Program-made: the position numbers and the translations under genes
Source: Bacteroidia bacterium
Lineage (GTDB): Bacteria > Bacteroidota > Bacteroidia > Bacteroidales > Azobacteroidaceae
DNA: 64,000 bases
Direction of reading: 5' to 3'
NCBI GenBank assembly: GCA_025999935.1
Contig: BNXY01000005.1
Location: 14,495-78,494, forward strand
The notes under the pieces: model-generated
Told to the model about the DNA's origin: nothing
What the model saw: the letters and a program-made list of their open reading frames with translations, nothing else
Database searches by the model: none
In this document: piece by piece, positions 45,626 to 54,803 of the stretch
Layout: each line of letters starts with the position of its first letter
Numbering within the stretch: the stretch's first letter is position 1

Positions 45626-46747
45626 ATGAATCTATTCTTTATCATCGCGTTTCTGATTTATACATTGATTAATGTATATGTTTTTTATCGAGGTTGGCAA
45701 GCCTTGCCAAAATCCAAAAGAGTAAAATGGATTTATGCGATTGTTTATTTGTTCATTTTTCTTTCTTTCATCATCGCCATGTTGGGAAGAAATCATTTAC
45801 CTGTATTCATTCAGAAAATACTTTATTTTCCCGGAACATCCTGGTTAGCCGTCATGATGTATCTGTTGCTGTTTTTTATTCTCACAGATTTAATTTATTT
45901 TCTCTACCGGATTTTTCACGGTATATCTTATAAGGATAAGAAAAAATTTCGTAAAATGCAGGTTTTTACGGGATATTCTTTAGTAATCGCTCTTGCCATT
46001 TACGGATATGTGCAATTTTCGCATCCTAAAATCGTGGAACAGGAAATTGTTATTCACAAAAACTCCGGCAATTATAAAGAATTGAAAGTAGTAGGAATCA
46101 GCGATTTGCATCTGGGAATAAACATCGACAAAAAACGTTTGGCGAAACAAGTAAAACTAATTAACGAACAGCATCCCGACTTGATAGTGATTGCCGGGGA
46201 TATTGTTGACAACAACGTTTTGCCCTTGGAAAAAGAAAAGATGTGGGAGGAATTTGAACAATTGCAGGCGCCGCTTGGCGTTTATTTCTGTCCGGGTAAT
46301 CACGAATACCTGAGTGGTATCAAACCAAGTATGGCATTTCTAAAAAAAACAAAATTACATCTGTTGATTGATAATTATGCTTTGGTAGATAATAGTTTAT
46401 ATATCATTGGACGAGACGATAAACAAGGAAATCCGCAGCGGAAATCCCTGAAAGACTTGCTTACGAACATCAATCCCGCCCTACCCATGGTTCTCTTAGA
46501 CCACGAACCTTATCATTTAGAGGAAGCCGAAGCAAATGGCATCGACTTGCAATTTTCAGGACATACACACAATGGTCAAATATGGCCGGGAAATCTTGTG
46601 GTAAAGTGGATATACGAATTAGGCCACGGTTACAAACAACGCGGAAACACCCATTATTTCGTATCTTCCGGATTGGGATTATGGGGCCCGCAATTCCGCA
46701 TCGGCACCGAATCTGAGGTGGTCGTTTTCAATATTAAATTTAATTGA
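45626..46747 (+). CDS. Membrane metallophosphoesterase
   Basis: The 373 residues: four N-terminal transmembrane helices (to about 130) and a calcineurin-like domain: GISDLHLGINIDK, VIAGDIVDN, FCPGNHEYLSG, LDHEPYHL, FSGHTHNGQIWPGN. Similar YkuE/YaeI-type enzymes act on membrane lipids (for example UDP-diacylglucosamine or phospholipid headgroups). Ten bases behind the kinase-like gene. Confidence 0.88.
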   Translation: MNLFFIIAFLIYTLINVYVFYRGWQALPKSKRVKWIYAIVYLFIFLSFIIAMLGRNHLPVFIQKILYFPGTSWLAVMMYLLLFFILTDLIYFLYRIFHGISYKDKKKFRKMQVFTGYSLVIALAIYGYVQFSHPKIVEQEIVIHKNSGNYKELKVVGISDLHLGINIDKKRLAKQVKLINEQHPDLIVIAGDIVDNNVLPLEKEKMWEEFEQLQAPLGVYFCPGNHEYLSGIKPSMAFLKKTKLHLLIDNYALVDNSLYIIGRDDKQGNPQRKSLKDLLTNINPALPMVLLDHEPYHLEEAEANGIDLQFSGHTHNGQIWPGNLVVKWIYELGHGYKQRGNTHYFVSSGLGLWGPQFRIGTESEVVVFNIKFN

Positions 46748-46748
46748 T

Positions 46749-46756
46749 TACCTTTG
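46749..46756 (+). promoter_or_regulatory. -7 box of prfB
   Basis: TACCTTTG. It implies a leader of about 100 bases that contains the large palindrome at 46780-46850. Confidence 0.5.
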
Positions 46757-46779
46757 CGACGAAAAATAAAAACAATGAA

Positions 46780-46850
46780 TGGAACGCGGATTTACGCGGA
46801 TTATCCCTTCGGAGATTAATTTTAAAAAATCTGCGTAAATCCGCGTTCCA
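46780..46850. repeat. Large palindrome in the prfB leader
   Basis: Arms TGGAACGCGGATTTACGCGG ATT (46780-46802) and its complement (46828-46850), 22 of 23 paired, with a 25-base A+T-rich loop. No T-run follows on the plus strand (ATAAAAAAAC). It looks like a dispersed MITE/REP-type repeat. Confidence 0.75.
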
Positions 46851-46866
46851 TAAAAAAACAAAAAAT

Positions 46867-47980
46867 ATGATAACGATAGACCAATTACGTGAAGTATTGG
46901 AGCGCGAGTCTGCGCTGAGGGGGTATCTTTGACGTCGATGCCAAAACGGTTCAATTAGAAGAGGAAGAACTTCGTACACAGGCGCCCGACTTCTGGGAAG
47001 ACCCCAAACGCGCCGAAGAGCAAATGCGCAAAGTACGCGAAATCAGATTCTGGATTGTGGCTTACAACGATGTCAAATCGGCTGCCGAAGAATTGCAGTT
47101 GGCTTTTGATTTTCAGAAAGAAGGCATTACCACCGAAGAAGAAGTGGATGAAGCTTACAGACATGCCATTGCCCTGCTCGAAAATTTAGAGTTAAAAAAC
47201 ATGCTTCGCTCGGAAGAAGACCATTTGGGAGCCGTGTTGAAAATCAATGCAGGCGCCGGTGGAACCGAAGCCCAAGATTGGGCGGAAATGCTTTACCGGA
47301 TGTACAGCCGCTGGTGCGAGAGCAAAGGTTATAAAGTGACCGTTACCAATTGGTTGGACGGAGACGACGCCGGCATTAAAACGGTAACGCTTCAAGTGGA
47401 AGGCGATTACGCTTTCGGTTATCTGAAGTGCGAGAACGGCGTACACCGCCTCGTGCGCGTTTCGCCCTACAACGCCCAAGGCAAACGGATGACTTCCTTT
47501 TCGTCGGTTGCCGTAGTTCCGTTGGTGGACGATACCATCGAAATAGATGTCAATCCGGGCGACCTCACTTGGGATACTTTCCGTTCAAGTGGCGCAGGCG
47601 GACAAAATGTGAACAAGGTGGAAACCGGCGTTCGGTTGCACTACAACTACAAAGACCCCGATACCGGCGAAGCGAAAGAAATTGTCATAGAAAATACGGA
47701 ATCCCGCTCCCAGTTCGGAAACAAAGACAATGCGATTCGTTTGTTGAAATCGCAATTGTATGAATTAGAATTGGAAAGACGAAGAAAAGCCTCGGCCAAA
47801 ATCGAAGCCGGCAAGAAAAAAATCGAATGGGGTTCGCAAATCCGTTCGTATGTTTTCGACGACCGAAGGGTAAAAGATCACCGTACAGATCACCAAACTT
47901 CAAATGTTCAGGCTGTAATGGACGGCGATTTGGACGATTTTATCAAAGCGTATTTGATGGAATTTGGCGGAGAGGAATAA
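46867..47980 (+). CDS. prfB: Peptide chain release factor 2 with programmed +1 frameshift
   Basis: RF2 terminates translation at UGA and UAA. The first frame (46867-46929) reads MITIDQLREVLERESALRGYL and meets TGA at 46930. The slippery site is AGG GGG TAT CTT TGA C: an SD-like AGGGGG, CTT and an in-frame UGA. Ribosomes slip +1 so that GAC (46931) is read next: join 46867-46929 and 46931-47980. Downstream: GAGGTEAQDWAEML, SPYNAQGKRMTSFSSV and the hydrolysis motif RSSGAGGQNVNKVETGVRL with GGQ. The frameshift makes RF2 regulate its own level. Confidence 0.95.
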
Positions 47981-48015
47981 TTTTATAAGACCATAAAAAA
48001 ACAAATTAATTACAC

Positions 48016-49884
48016 ATGAAGATATTTTTTATTAAAACATTTTTTTATATTTGCTGTTTTAGCTTATCCTTTAATCTGTTGGGGCAAACTTCCGTCTATC
48101 CGAAATTTGAGAATGCGGTTCGGGTAATGTCGTATAATGTCCGTAATGCAATAGGAATGGACGAAAAGGTGGATTACGAGCGTATTTCAAATGTCATTCT
48201 TCAAGTATCTCCGGATGTGGTTGCTTTACAGGAACTTGATAGTGTGACCGAACGGAGCGGAAAAACGGATGTGCTATCCGTTTTAGGCGGATTGACCAAA
48301 ATGTACGCTGTATATGGAGCATCCATTGATTTTCAGGGCGGAAAATATGGCGTGGGGATTTTGTCGAAAGAAAAGCCTTTGTCATGGAAACGAATCCCGC
48401 TGCCGGGACGCGAAGAACGCCGCTCCCTGTTGATTGTGGAGTTTGAGAAGTATATTGTTTGCTGTACGCATTATTCCCTGAATGCAGAGGATCGCCTGGC
48501 TTCTTCGAAAATTGTAAATAAAGAGGCGGCTTCATTTGGAAAGCCTGCTTTCTTGGCCGGAGATTTGAATGGTCAACCGGAATCGAAAGAAGTTCTGGAA
48601 CTCGCCGAATTTTGGAAAACATTGAATGATCCCAAAAAATTCACTTTTCCGTCCGATAAACCGGACATGACTATTGATTATATTTTCGGTCATAAGGCGG
48701 ATGGTAAAACCTATTCCGTATTGCAGCGGAGGGTATTGGACGAGCCGGTCGCTTCGGATCATTTACCCTTGTTTGTGGACGTTCGACTGAGCGCGGCTCA
48801 ATCGGAAATTCTTCGTACCAATCCGTATCTTCAAGCTCCTGCAACGGATGCCATGACTATTATGTGGCATACGAACGTGCCTTGTTACAGTTGGTTGGAA
48901 TACGGGACGGATACTTTGAATATGAAACGGGTACGCGCTTATATTGAAGGAGAAGTTATTGCCAATACCAAGTTAAACAAGATTCGGCTTACAGGCCTTA
49001 CGCCGGGTACAAAATATTATTATCGGATTTATTCCCAAGAAATTACGTATTATGGGCCTTACCTGAAAGAATTTGGAGAAACGGTAAGTTCCGGAATCAC
49101 TTCTTTCAAGACTTTGGATGATAGATCAACTGACTTTACAGCCGTTATTTTCAATGATATCCATGATAATTATCCGCTGTTTGATAAATTATATGCCCGG
49201 GTAAAAGATATTCCATATAATATTGTATTTTTCAACGGGGATTGTATTGCAGATGTCCAGAGCGAATCGATAGCCCTTAATTCCATCGGTTATTACGGTA
49301 ATAAAATCGGTGCGGATAAGGTTCCCTGTATTTATCTGAGAGGTAATCATGAAACCCGTGGCGCTTATTCCATGTTTTTGTGGAACTTACTGGAGCGCAT
49401 GGATGGACATTCTTACGGGGCTTTCAATATCGGGGATACCCGTTTTGTCCTGCTTGATTGCGGAGAAGACAAACCCGACGAACATCCGGTTTATTACGAT
49501 TTGAACGATTTTACGCAACTCCGTAAGGATCAGGCCGGATTTTTGAAGAAGGAAATTGCTTCAAAAGAATTTAAATCGGCAACCAAGCGGGTATTGATTC
49601 ATCATATTCCGGTATATGGAATGAGGGAGGAAGCGTTTCTTCCCTGTCGTGATTTTTGGGGTGATGTGTTGGCAACAGCGAATTTTTCGGTTTGCCTGAA
49701 CGGGCATACTCATCGTTATAATTACATTCCCAAGGGACAGGAAAGCAATAAATTTCCGGTAATTATTGGTGGCGGTAGTAATGAAAAATCAGCTACGGTA
49801 GCAATCTTGAAAAAAACGGGAAAAGTGTTGACTCTGAAAGTACTGAATACGGAAGGCGAGTGTTTGCTTGATTTGAATTTGTGA
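48016..49884 (+). CDS. Secreted two-domain phosphoesterase (EEP + calcineurin-like)
   Basis: The 622 residues: signal peptide about 1-23 (ends LLGQT), then an endonuclease/exonuclease/phosphatase domain (about 35-260; VMSYNVRNAIGMDE, VVALQELDS, LAGDLNGQPES, SDHLPLFVDV), a short FN3-like purple-acid-phosphatase N-domain (about 270-365, TIMWHTNVPCYSWLEYG, GLTPGTKYYYRI), then a metallophosphoesterase domain (about 375-600; FNDIHDN, FNGDCIAD, LRGNHETRG, HHIPVYG, NGHTHRYN). Both catalytic sites look complete. Substrate is unknown; a nucleic acid or phosphodiester used for phosphate supply is plausible. Confidence 0.88.
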   Translation: MKIFFIKTFFYICCFSLSFNLLGQTSVYPKFENAVRVMSYNVRNAIGMDEKVDYERISNVILQVSPDVVALQELDSVTERSGKTDVLSVLGGLTKMYAVYGASIDFQGGKYGVGILSKEKPLSWKRIPLPGREERRSLLIVEFEKYIVCCTHYSLNAEDRLASSKIVNKEAASFGKPAFLAGDLNGQPESKEVLELAEFWKTLNDPKKFTFPSDKPDMTIDYIFGHKADGKTYSVLQRRVLDEPVASDHLPLFVDVRLSAAQSEILRTNPYLQAPATDAMTIMWHTNVPCYSWLEYGTDTLNMKRVRAYIEGEVIANTKLNKIRLTGLTPGTKYYYRIYSQEITYYGPYLKEFGETVSSGITSFKTLDDRSTDFTAVIFNDIHDNYPLFDKLYARVKDIPYNIVFFNGDCIADVQSESIALNSIGYYGNKIGADKVPCIYLRGNHETRGAYSMFLWNLLERMDGHSYGAFNIGDTRFVLLDCGEDKPDEHPVYYDLNDFTQLRKDQAGFLKKEIASKEFKSATKRVLIHHIPVYGMREEAFLPCRDFWGDVLATANFSVCLNGHTHRYNYIPKGQESNKFPVIIGGGSNEKSATVAILKKTGKVLTLKVLNTEGECLLDLNL

Positions 49885-49912
49885 ACAGAAAAAAATATTT
49901 TTTTATTAGCAC

Positions 49913-49943
49913 TTGTATAAGTCGTAAAAAGTTTGTAATTTTG
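49913..49943 (+). promoter_or_regulatory. Promoter of the tRNA gene
   Basis: TTG (49913-49915), 20 bases, TAATTTTG (49936-49943). Confidence 0.65.
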
Positions 49944-49964
49944 CAGTCGCTTTAAGAAAAAGCA

Positions 49965-50038
49965 GGTCCTATAGCTCAGTTGGTCAGAGCATCTGACTCA
50001 TAATCAGGGAGTCCTTGGTTCAAGCCCAAGTGGGACCA
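49965..50038 (+). tRNA. tRNA-Met (anticodon CAU)
   Basis: The cloverleaf is complete: acceptor GGTCCTA/TGGGACC (one G-T), D arm GCTC..GAGC, anticodon arm TCTGA-CTCATAA-TCAGG, T arm CTTGG-TTCAAGC-CCAAG, discriminator A; no CCA encoded. The anticodon is CAU, so it is elongator Met or, less likely, Ile2 with lysidine at C34; it is not an initiator (paired first acceptor base). It marks the left border of an A+T-rich island. Confidence 0.92.
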
Positions 50039-50051
50039 CAAGTTGAAACAA

Positions 50052-50087
50052 AAGCACTTACGAATATAAAAGTAAGTGCTTTTTTTA
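50052..50087 (+). terminator. Rho-independent terminator after the tRNA
   Basis: AAGCACTTAC (50052-50061) and GTAAGTGCTT (50072-50081), 10-bp perfect stem, 10-base loop, T-run to 50087. Confidence 0.9.
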
Positions 50088-50094
50088 TTGGGGG

Positions 50095-50114
50095 TTGCAC
50101 ACAATTTGCACACA
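50095..50114. repeat. 9-bp direct repeat beside the tRNA
   Basis: TTGCACACA occurs at 50095-50103 and 50106-50114. It could be part of an old integration junction; this is only a suggestion. Confidence 0.35.
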
Positions 50115-50119
50115 GCTTA

Positions 50120-53100
50120 TTATTCATTCGTAATCACATAAAATTCATTACCTGTTTTCTTCAATAGCAAATCGGTAGCCCCTAACAAAGTCAGTAATTC
50201 GGAATCATCAGATAATTTACTCTTTTCAATGCCCGGCTGCACAACATAAATATTGAACTCTATATCACAGTAACTCGACTGTAACATATTCATGATTATC
50301 AAAAGTTCATTATCTCCTCCTCTTTCAAATCGAGTAGGTTGCGCTTGTTTGATACGGGTGCTATTTCTGCGTATCATGTGTTTAATCAACTCTATTGGAC
50401 TATGTTTCCAATGGTAGCTTCGTTGTGCTTGTCCACACACTTCATACAAATCTTTAAGCCTCCCACCGGGTTGTTCTTTGGAAGAAAATTTACAGTGATA
50501 TAATTCAAATATCAACTTATGATATTCTGATTCGTAACTTTTTATAGCAATAATATCACTTGCTTCATTAGCACTGTCATCATCGAAGATAATCGTATAT
50601 TCCAAATCTTGTTTCAATGTATGAATTATCTTGTATTGAATGGAATCCTCGTGCTTTACTTTTGTCTGGGATTCTTTTGTAATCACAATTCCGTCCCATT
50701 TGTATGGAATTACCTTTTCTGTATCAAAGGGAGGTATTTTATATTTGAAAGGAAAGAATAAATCATTATACAATTTTGAGTTATCTTGAAACCAAATAAT
50801 GGGCGGATATTCAAAAAACAAGTCGGAAATGCCTTTCATTTCATTCTTTTGGTTTATTTCAATAGGTATTCCCTCAATACATTTGTATTGAAATCCTCTA
50901 CCGTTTTTATCTTCATCAATATTTAATTGATATATTGAAATGTTATTCGCAATTATAATTCTAAATGTAATGGAACTGTCGGTAAAAGTCACTAATTCAA
51001 TATCATAATCAATAATAAAATTGTTCCCAAAACAAGCCATTTGCGGTTCGTAATAGAATTTTTCATTCCATTTAATAGAAATAGGAATTTTATTTTCAGG
51101 AAGTTGGGATATTCTTTCCGGCTTCTGAATGAAATCGAATATATTTTTTGGATCAATCGTTTCATCCAATAATTTTGCACCGGTTTTATCACACCAATCA
51201 CAATAATCGGGTATTGATTTGACTAATTTCGTCCAAACTCTCCCTTTGTTTGAGCATCCAATCGTAATTTTCTCCCCATCTTCATAGCCTACGCCAAATA
51301 AATTGGAACTGTGCATCCCTTTCTCAAGTTCGCTTAATCCTTTCACTATCCCATTTCCTGCATACATTGTAAAACTAATCGGACCGTCTATTTGAGATTT
51401 TAAGCCGAGATTAAACAACTCCAATTGAAATACATTGTGCAAAGTTCGATAAATATCTGCTTCATTATATAGTGAGATGTTTTTCCCGACCAAAGCTTCT
51501 GCAAGTTTTACATGAGTAGAGCCATTATTTGAGCTGTTGATGTACAAAAGTTTTTGTTCCGGATTCAAGTAGGCAATATAAAGTTCGTATTCGGTATTCA
51601 GTAAATCGTCAATTTTTCCCCACATAACTTTGTCAGTATTTCGGGCAATGATTACCTGCAAATTTTTCACATTATGCTCTACGGCAATCGTTTCGTATTT
51701 CTTATTGTTAAAGTAAGTTGTATATTTTTCGGGACGCCAAGAAACTACGCTGTCATATAACTTAAAAACTACGGTACTCATTGCCGGGGTAATATTGCGC
51801 AAGGGTATTTTGTATGAAAGCGGAACATCGGAAAAATTCTTGAAAAAGTTTTCATTTTCAAGAATATTACCAATGATATTTTCATTCGATTGACTGATGA
51901 TTTTATCCCAATCGGAATCTTTTTGATATAACTTGTGCAGAGCATCTCGAAAATTATTGTCTGCAATATTAGCAATAATAGTGGCTTGCCCCAGATGATT
52001 ACCTGTTGTTCTTGTAAATCTTCCAATAAATTGGAAAGTAGTCGTTACATTTTTGTGCATTACATGCATGGCACAAATTTTCAGCTCTGGAAGATCGAAT
52101 CCTTCACCAAGCATATCAACACACACTATTATTCTATGCTTTTTCTCTTTTATGCCATCAAGTATTATTTTTTGCTGTGATTTTAAAATGTTGCTATGAA
52201 TAAACACCGGAGAGAACTCTATGTATTTTTGATATATTTTCTCATAAATATCTTCTGCCTTTTTCATTTCATCAACACGTGCCATCAAAATATGGTCATA
52301 TCCGGCTTCGAGGTCTCTTTTTAATGTTTTTACAGCTTGCTCTGCTATTTTTTCATCTGCCGTTTCCGGATTAAAATCAACAATCGGCACAAAAACAATC
52401 TTCTCATAATAATTATCCCTTTGAGCCAATGATAAAGGATAATTATAAATCGTTTCTCCTTCCAATCGTCCTCTGTCATTTCTAAACGGTGTAGCCGTAA
52501 AAAGTAATATTGGTTTCTTCTGCGTTTCAAAATTAAGTTTTATTTCCCGCCAAGTTTGTGCAACTACATGGTGGGCTTCGTCCACTATTAAATGGCTACA
52601 TTCCTTAACTATTCTGTTGAATAAATCTGTTTTCCCTTTTTTGAGCGATGCGAGGATATACGGTGTTGAAATAATCACATTGGCATCTAATATTTTCTCT
52701 ACATCTTCCATTGTATCAATGGATTTTTTTAAAACCGATACTTTAGGATAAAGAGCATGTTTGGAAATGATTTCAAACTGTTTAAGAATTCCTAACCTGA
52801 TATATTTTTTTGATATTTGCGTTCGCAATGATTCGGAAGGAACAATAACCAAAGTTTTGCTACTTTGGTTTGCTATTAACAAGCAAAGCATCGTTTCTGT
52901 TTTTCCTGTACCGGTTGGCATTACTACTAATGCAGGTTTTTCCGAAATACTCCAGTGCGCTAAAATAGAATGTAATGCACCAATTTGAAGCGGTCGTAAT
53001 CCGTATTGAATAATTTCGCCATTATGGTTTCTCTTTTCTTGCCTGTATTGAAAAGCATTATCCCATGAGGCGAGAATTTCGGAATGAGAGGGATGCATAC

Positions 53101-53413
53101 CTATTTGCAGCTCTTTTTTGCACTTTTGAATAACATCTAAACTGCATTTTTGGTTATCATTCAATTGAAGATAAAATACAGCGTGATAACCTTCTCTCGG
53201 ATAGTTATCTTTGGACTTTGATAAGAAGTAAGTATGTCCATGTGATGTTTTGAACTCATAACCGGAAAACTTATTGCCTTCATATTTAATAAGAAAGTCG
53301 TCTTCTTCACCTATAAAATAGGTTTTCTTGTTTCCGCCGATTGATTGTGTAACTTCGACAGAGAAGTTAATGGATATTGTTTCTTCCGGGAATAAACTGT
53401 TCATAATCCACAC
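50120..53413 (-). CDS. Large SF2 helicase with possible C-terminal nuclease (candidate defence protein)
   Basis: The 1097 residues: an N-terminal domain of unknown type (1-135), then an SF2 helicase core: Walker A MPTGTGKTE (166-173), DEAH at 278-281 (HLIVDEAHH), motif III FTATPFRND, helicase C-domain with GEGFDLPELK and motif VI GRFTRT (464-469). About 500 residues follow with no clear family. Near the end, ASDIIAIKS..IFELYHCKF (about 950-976) resembles a PD-(D/E)xK nuclease core (Asp about 952, Glu 970, Lys 975). Stand-alone helicase-nucleases of this plan are often anti-phage proteins; that role is inferred. ATG 53413 (or 53404). A -7 box TACCTTTG lies on the minus strand at 53435-53442. 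A+T-rich like its island neighbours. Confidence 0.8.
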   Translation of the reverse strand: MWIMNSLFPEETISINFSVEVTQSIGGNKKTYFIGEEDDFLIKYEGNKFSGYEFKTSHGHTYFLSKSKDNYPREGYHAVFYLQLNDNQKCSLDVIQKCKKELQIGMHPSHSEILASWDNAFQYRQEKRNHNGEIIQYGLRPLQIGALHSILAHWSISEKPALVVMPTGTGKTETMLCLLIANQSSKTLVIVPSESLRTQISKKYIRLGILKQFEIISKHALYPKVSVLKKSIDTMEDVEKILDANVIISTPYILASLKKGKTDLFNRIVKECSHLIVDEAHHVVAQTWREIKLNFETQKKPILLFTATPFRNDRGRLEGETIYNYPLSLAQRDNYYEKIVFVPIVDFNPETADEKIAEQAVKTLKRDLEAGYDHILMARVDEMKKAEDIYEKIYQKYIEFSPVFIHSNILKSQQKIILDGIKEKKHRIIVCVDMLGEGFDLPELKICAMHVMHKNVTTTFQFIGRFTRTTGNHLGQATIIANIADNNFRDALHKLYQKDSDWDKIISQSNENIIGNILENENFFKNFSDVPLSYKIPLRNITPAMSTVVFKLYDSVVSWRPEKYTTYFNNKKYETIAVEHNVKNLQVIIARNTDKVMWGKIDDLLNTEYELYIAYLNPEQKLLYINSSNNGSTHVKLAEALVGKNISLYNEADIYRTLHNVFQLELFNLGLKSQIDGPISFTMYAGNGIVKGLSELEKGMHSSNLFGVGYEDGEKITIGCSNKGRVWTKLVKSIPDYCDWCDKTGAKLLDETIDPKNIFDFIQKPERISQLPENKIPISIKWNEKFYYEPQMACFGNNFIIDYDIELVTFTDSSITFRIIIANNISIYQLNIDEDKNGRGFQYKCIEGIPIEINQKNEMKGISDLFFEYPPIIWFQDNSKLYNDLFFPFKYKIPPFDTEKVIPYKWDGIVITKESQTKVKHEDSIQYKIIHTLKQDLEYTIIFDDDSANEASDIIAIKSYESEYHKLIFELYHCKFSSKEQPGGRLKDLYEVCGQAQRSYHWKHSPIELIKHMIRRNSTRIKQAQPTRFERGGDNELLIIMNMLQSSYCDIEFNIYVVQPGIEKSKLSDDSELLTLLGATDLLLKKTGNEFYVITNE

Positions 53414-53434
53414 ATTTAAATGTTATTAATCCTA

Positions 53435-53442
53435 CAAAGGTA
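53435..53442 (-). promoter_or_regulatory. -7 box of the helicase gene
   Basis: TACCTTTG on the minus strand, 22 bases ahead of ATG 53413. Confidence 0.55.
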
Positions 53443-53627
53443 GAAAATTAGTAGTTGTAAATTAACGGATTAAATAAGATTCTTTCAACGGAGTTTCAAC
53501 ATTGTTGAAAAAATAATGGATGATACGGAATCATATTAGCCGCATAATTAACAAAATATCAATCACTTAGAAATAGAAATAAGTACTATTCTAAAATATA
53601 AAAATATGAGAATACAAATTTTATCAC

Positions 53628-53635
53628 TACCTTTG
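53628..53635 (+). promoter_or_regulatory. -7 box of the ten-gene cluster
   Basis: TACCTTTG, 18 bases ahead of ATG 53654. No TTG at the proper distance. No other promoter of this type is evident before the gap at 61855, so it may drive the whole cluster. Confidence 0.55.
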
Positions 53636-53653
53636 CCATAGAAATTTTAGTAC

Positions 53654-54799
53654 ATGAGTTATACGTATTTTCATATTATCCGATTAGGATGTGCTTCCAT
53701 TCAAGCAGATGGAATTAAAATTGCATCTCTTTTACAGAAGAAAGGATTGTTTCTGTCTTCCGGAATTGAGGATGCTGATATTATAATTGTATTGACTTGC
53801 GGATTTTCTTATAAACAGTATAATGAATCTATTGACACAATAAAGAAGATAAATTATCGCAAAAAAGAATCTGCAAATATATGGATAGGCGGTTGTGTTC
53901 CGGCTATTAATAAAAATTTCATTCAAGAGCTGCCTTTTGATGTAGATTTAATTTTTTCTCCACGCAATTTTGAGACGGTGTTGGACGAATACATTAAAAG
54001 TCAGCCGCTTTTGTTTCAAACAAATAATACGGTTATAGATTACAATCATGATGAAGTATATCCCGTTCGGATTATAAACGGCTGTACTGAAAATTGTGTA
54101 TACTGTGTAATCAAAAAGGCATGTGGAAAAGCTCTTTCGCAGCCAATTTCTAACCTTGAACAGGAAATACGGAATATTGGTAATGAAATAAAATGTGTTA
54201 GTTTGGTTGGCGAAGATATTGGCGCTTACGGCAAAGACATTGGTACGACTTTGGAAGAACTTATCCAATTGATTGTTCTAGTTCATCCTGAAATTAAAAT
54301 ATCTTTTACTACAATTCATCCAAAATATTTTATTCAGGACTTTCAGATGTTTGTTAGAATATTTGACACTTATGGGAAAAATTTAATTCCTGTATTACCT
54401 GTTCCGATTCAATCCGGCTCAAACATAATACTGAAACAAATGAAACGGAATTACAATATTGAGGACATCCTTATTTGTTTTCAAAATTTCATTGAAAGAT
54501 TTCCCGAAATCCAATATCAAACAGATATTATGGTAGGATATCCGGGTGAAACATGGGATGATTTTCTACTCTCAAAGCGTATAGTTGAAGAACTGCCGCT
54601 TTCTGCATTAAGTTGTTTTAAATTTGATGATATGACAGGGTTAGGTAATACTGTTTCCGAAGAAGACAAAGTCAAGCGGCTAAAGATAATATCTCTGGCT
54701 TTTGTCCGTTCTTATTGTAAGGCGAACAATATTCAAGATGGTAGCGCATTGAGAGATGCTCTTGAGAAAAATAAAATTTTATTAAATATAAATTTATAA
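53654..54799 (+). CDS. MiaB/RimO-like radical SAM methylthiotransferase, no TRAM domain
   Basis: The 381 residues hold an N-terminal UPF0004/MTTase domain with all three cluster Cys (C13 in RLGCASIQ, C49 in VLTCGFS, C81 in IGGCVPA) and a radical SAM domain with C144, C148 and C151 (GCTENCVYCVIKK). Both [4Fe-4S] clusters needed for C-H methylthiolation should form. The C-terminal TRAM domain of MiaB, RimO and MtaB, which binds the tRNA or ribosomal target, is absent: after VEELPLSALSCFKF only about 60 residues remain. So the substrate is probably not a usual tRNA or S12. First gene of the cluster, four bases before a 60-residue peptide gene; a peptide substrate is the natural guess but unproven. 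Confidence 0.85.
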   Translation: MSYTYFHIIRLGCASIQADGIKIASLLQKKGLFLSSGIEDADIIIVLTCGFSYKQYNESIDTIKKINYRKKESANIWIGGCVPAINKNFIQELPFDVDLIFSPRNFETVLDEYIKSQPLLFQTNNTVIDYNHDEVYPVRIINGCTENCVYCVIKKACGKALSQPISNLEQEIRNIGNEIKCVSLVGEDIGAYGKDIGTTLEELIQLIVLVHPEIKISFTTIHPKYFIQDFQMFVRIFDTYGKNLIPVLPVPIQSGSNIILKQMKRNYNIEDILICFQNFIERFPEIQYQTDIMVGYPGETWDDFLLSKRIVEELPLSALSCFKFDDMTGLGNTVSEEDKVKRLKIISLAFVRSYCKANNIQDGSALRDALEKNKILLNINL

Positions 54800-54803
54800 A
54801 AAT

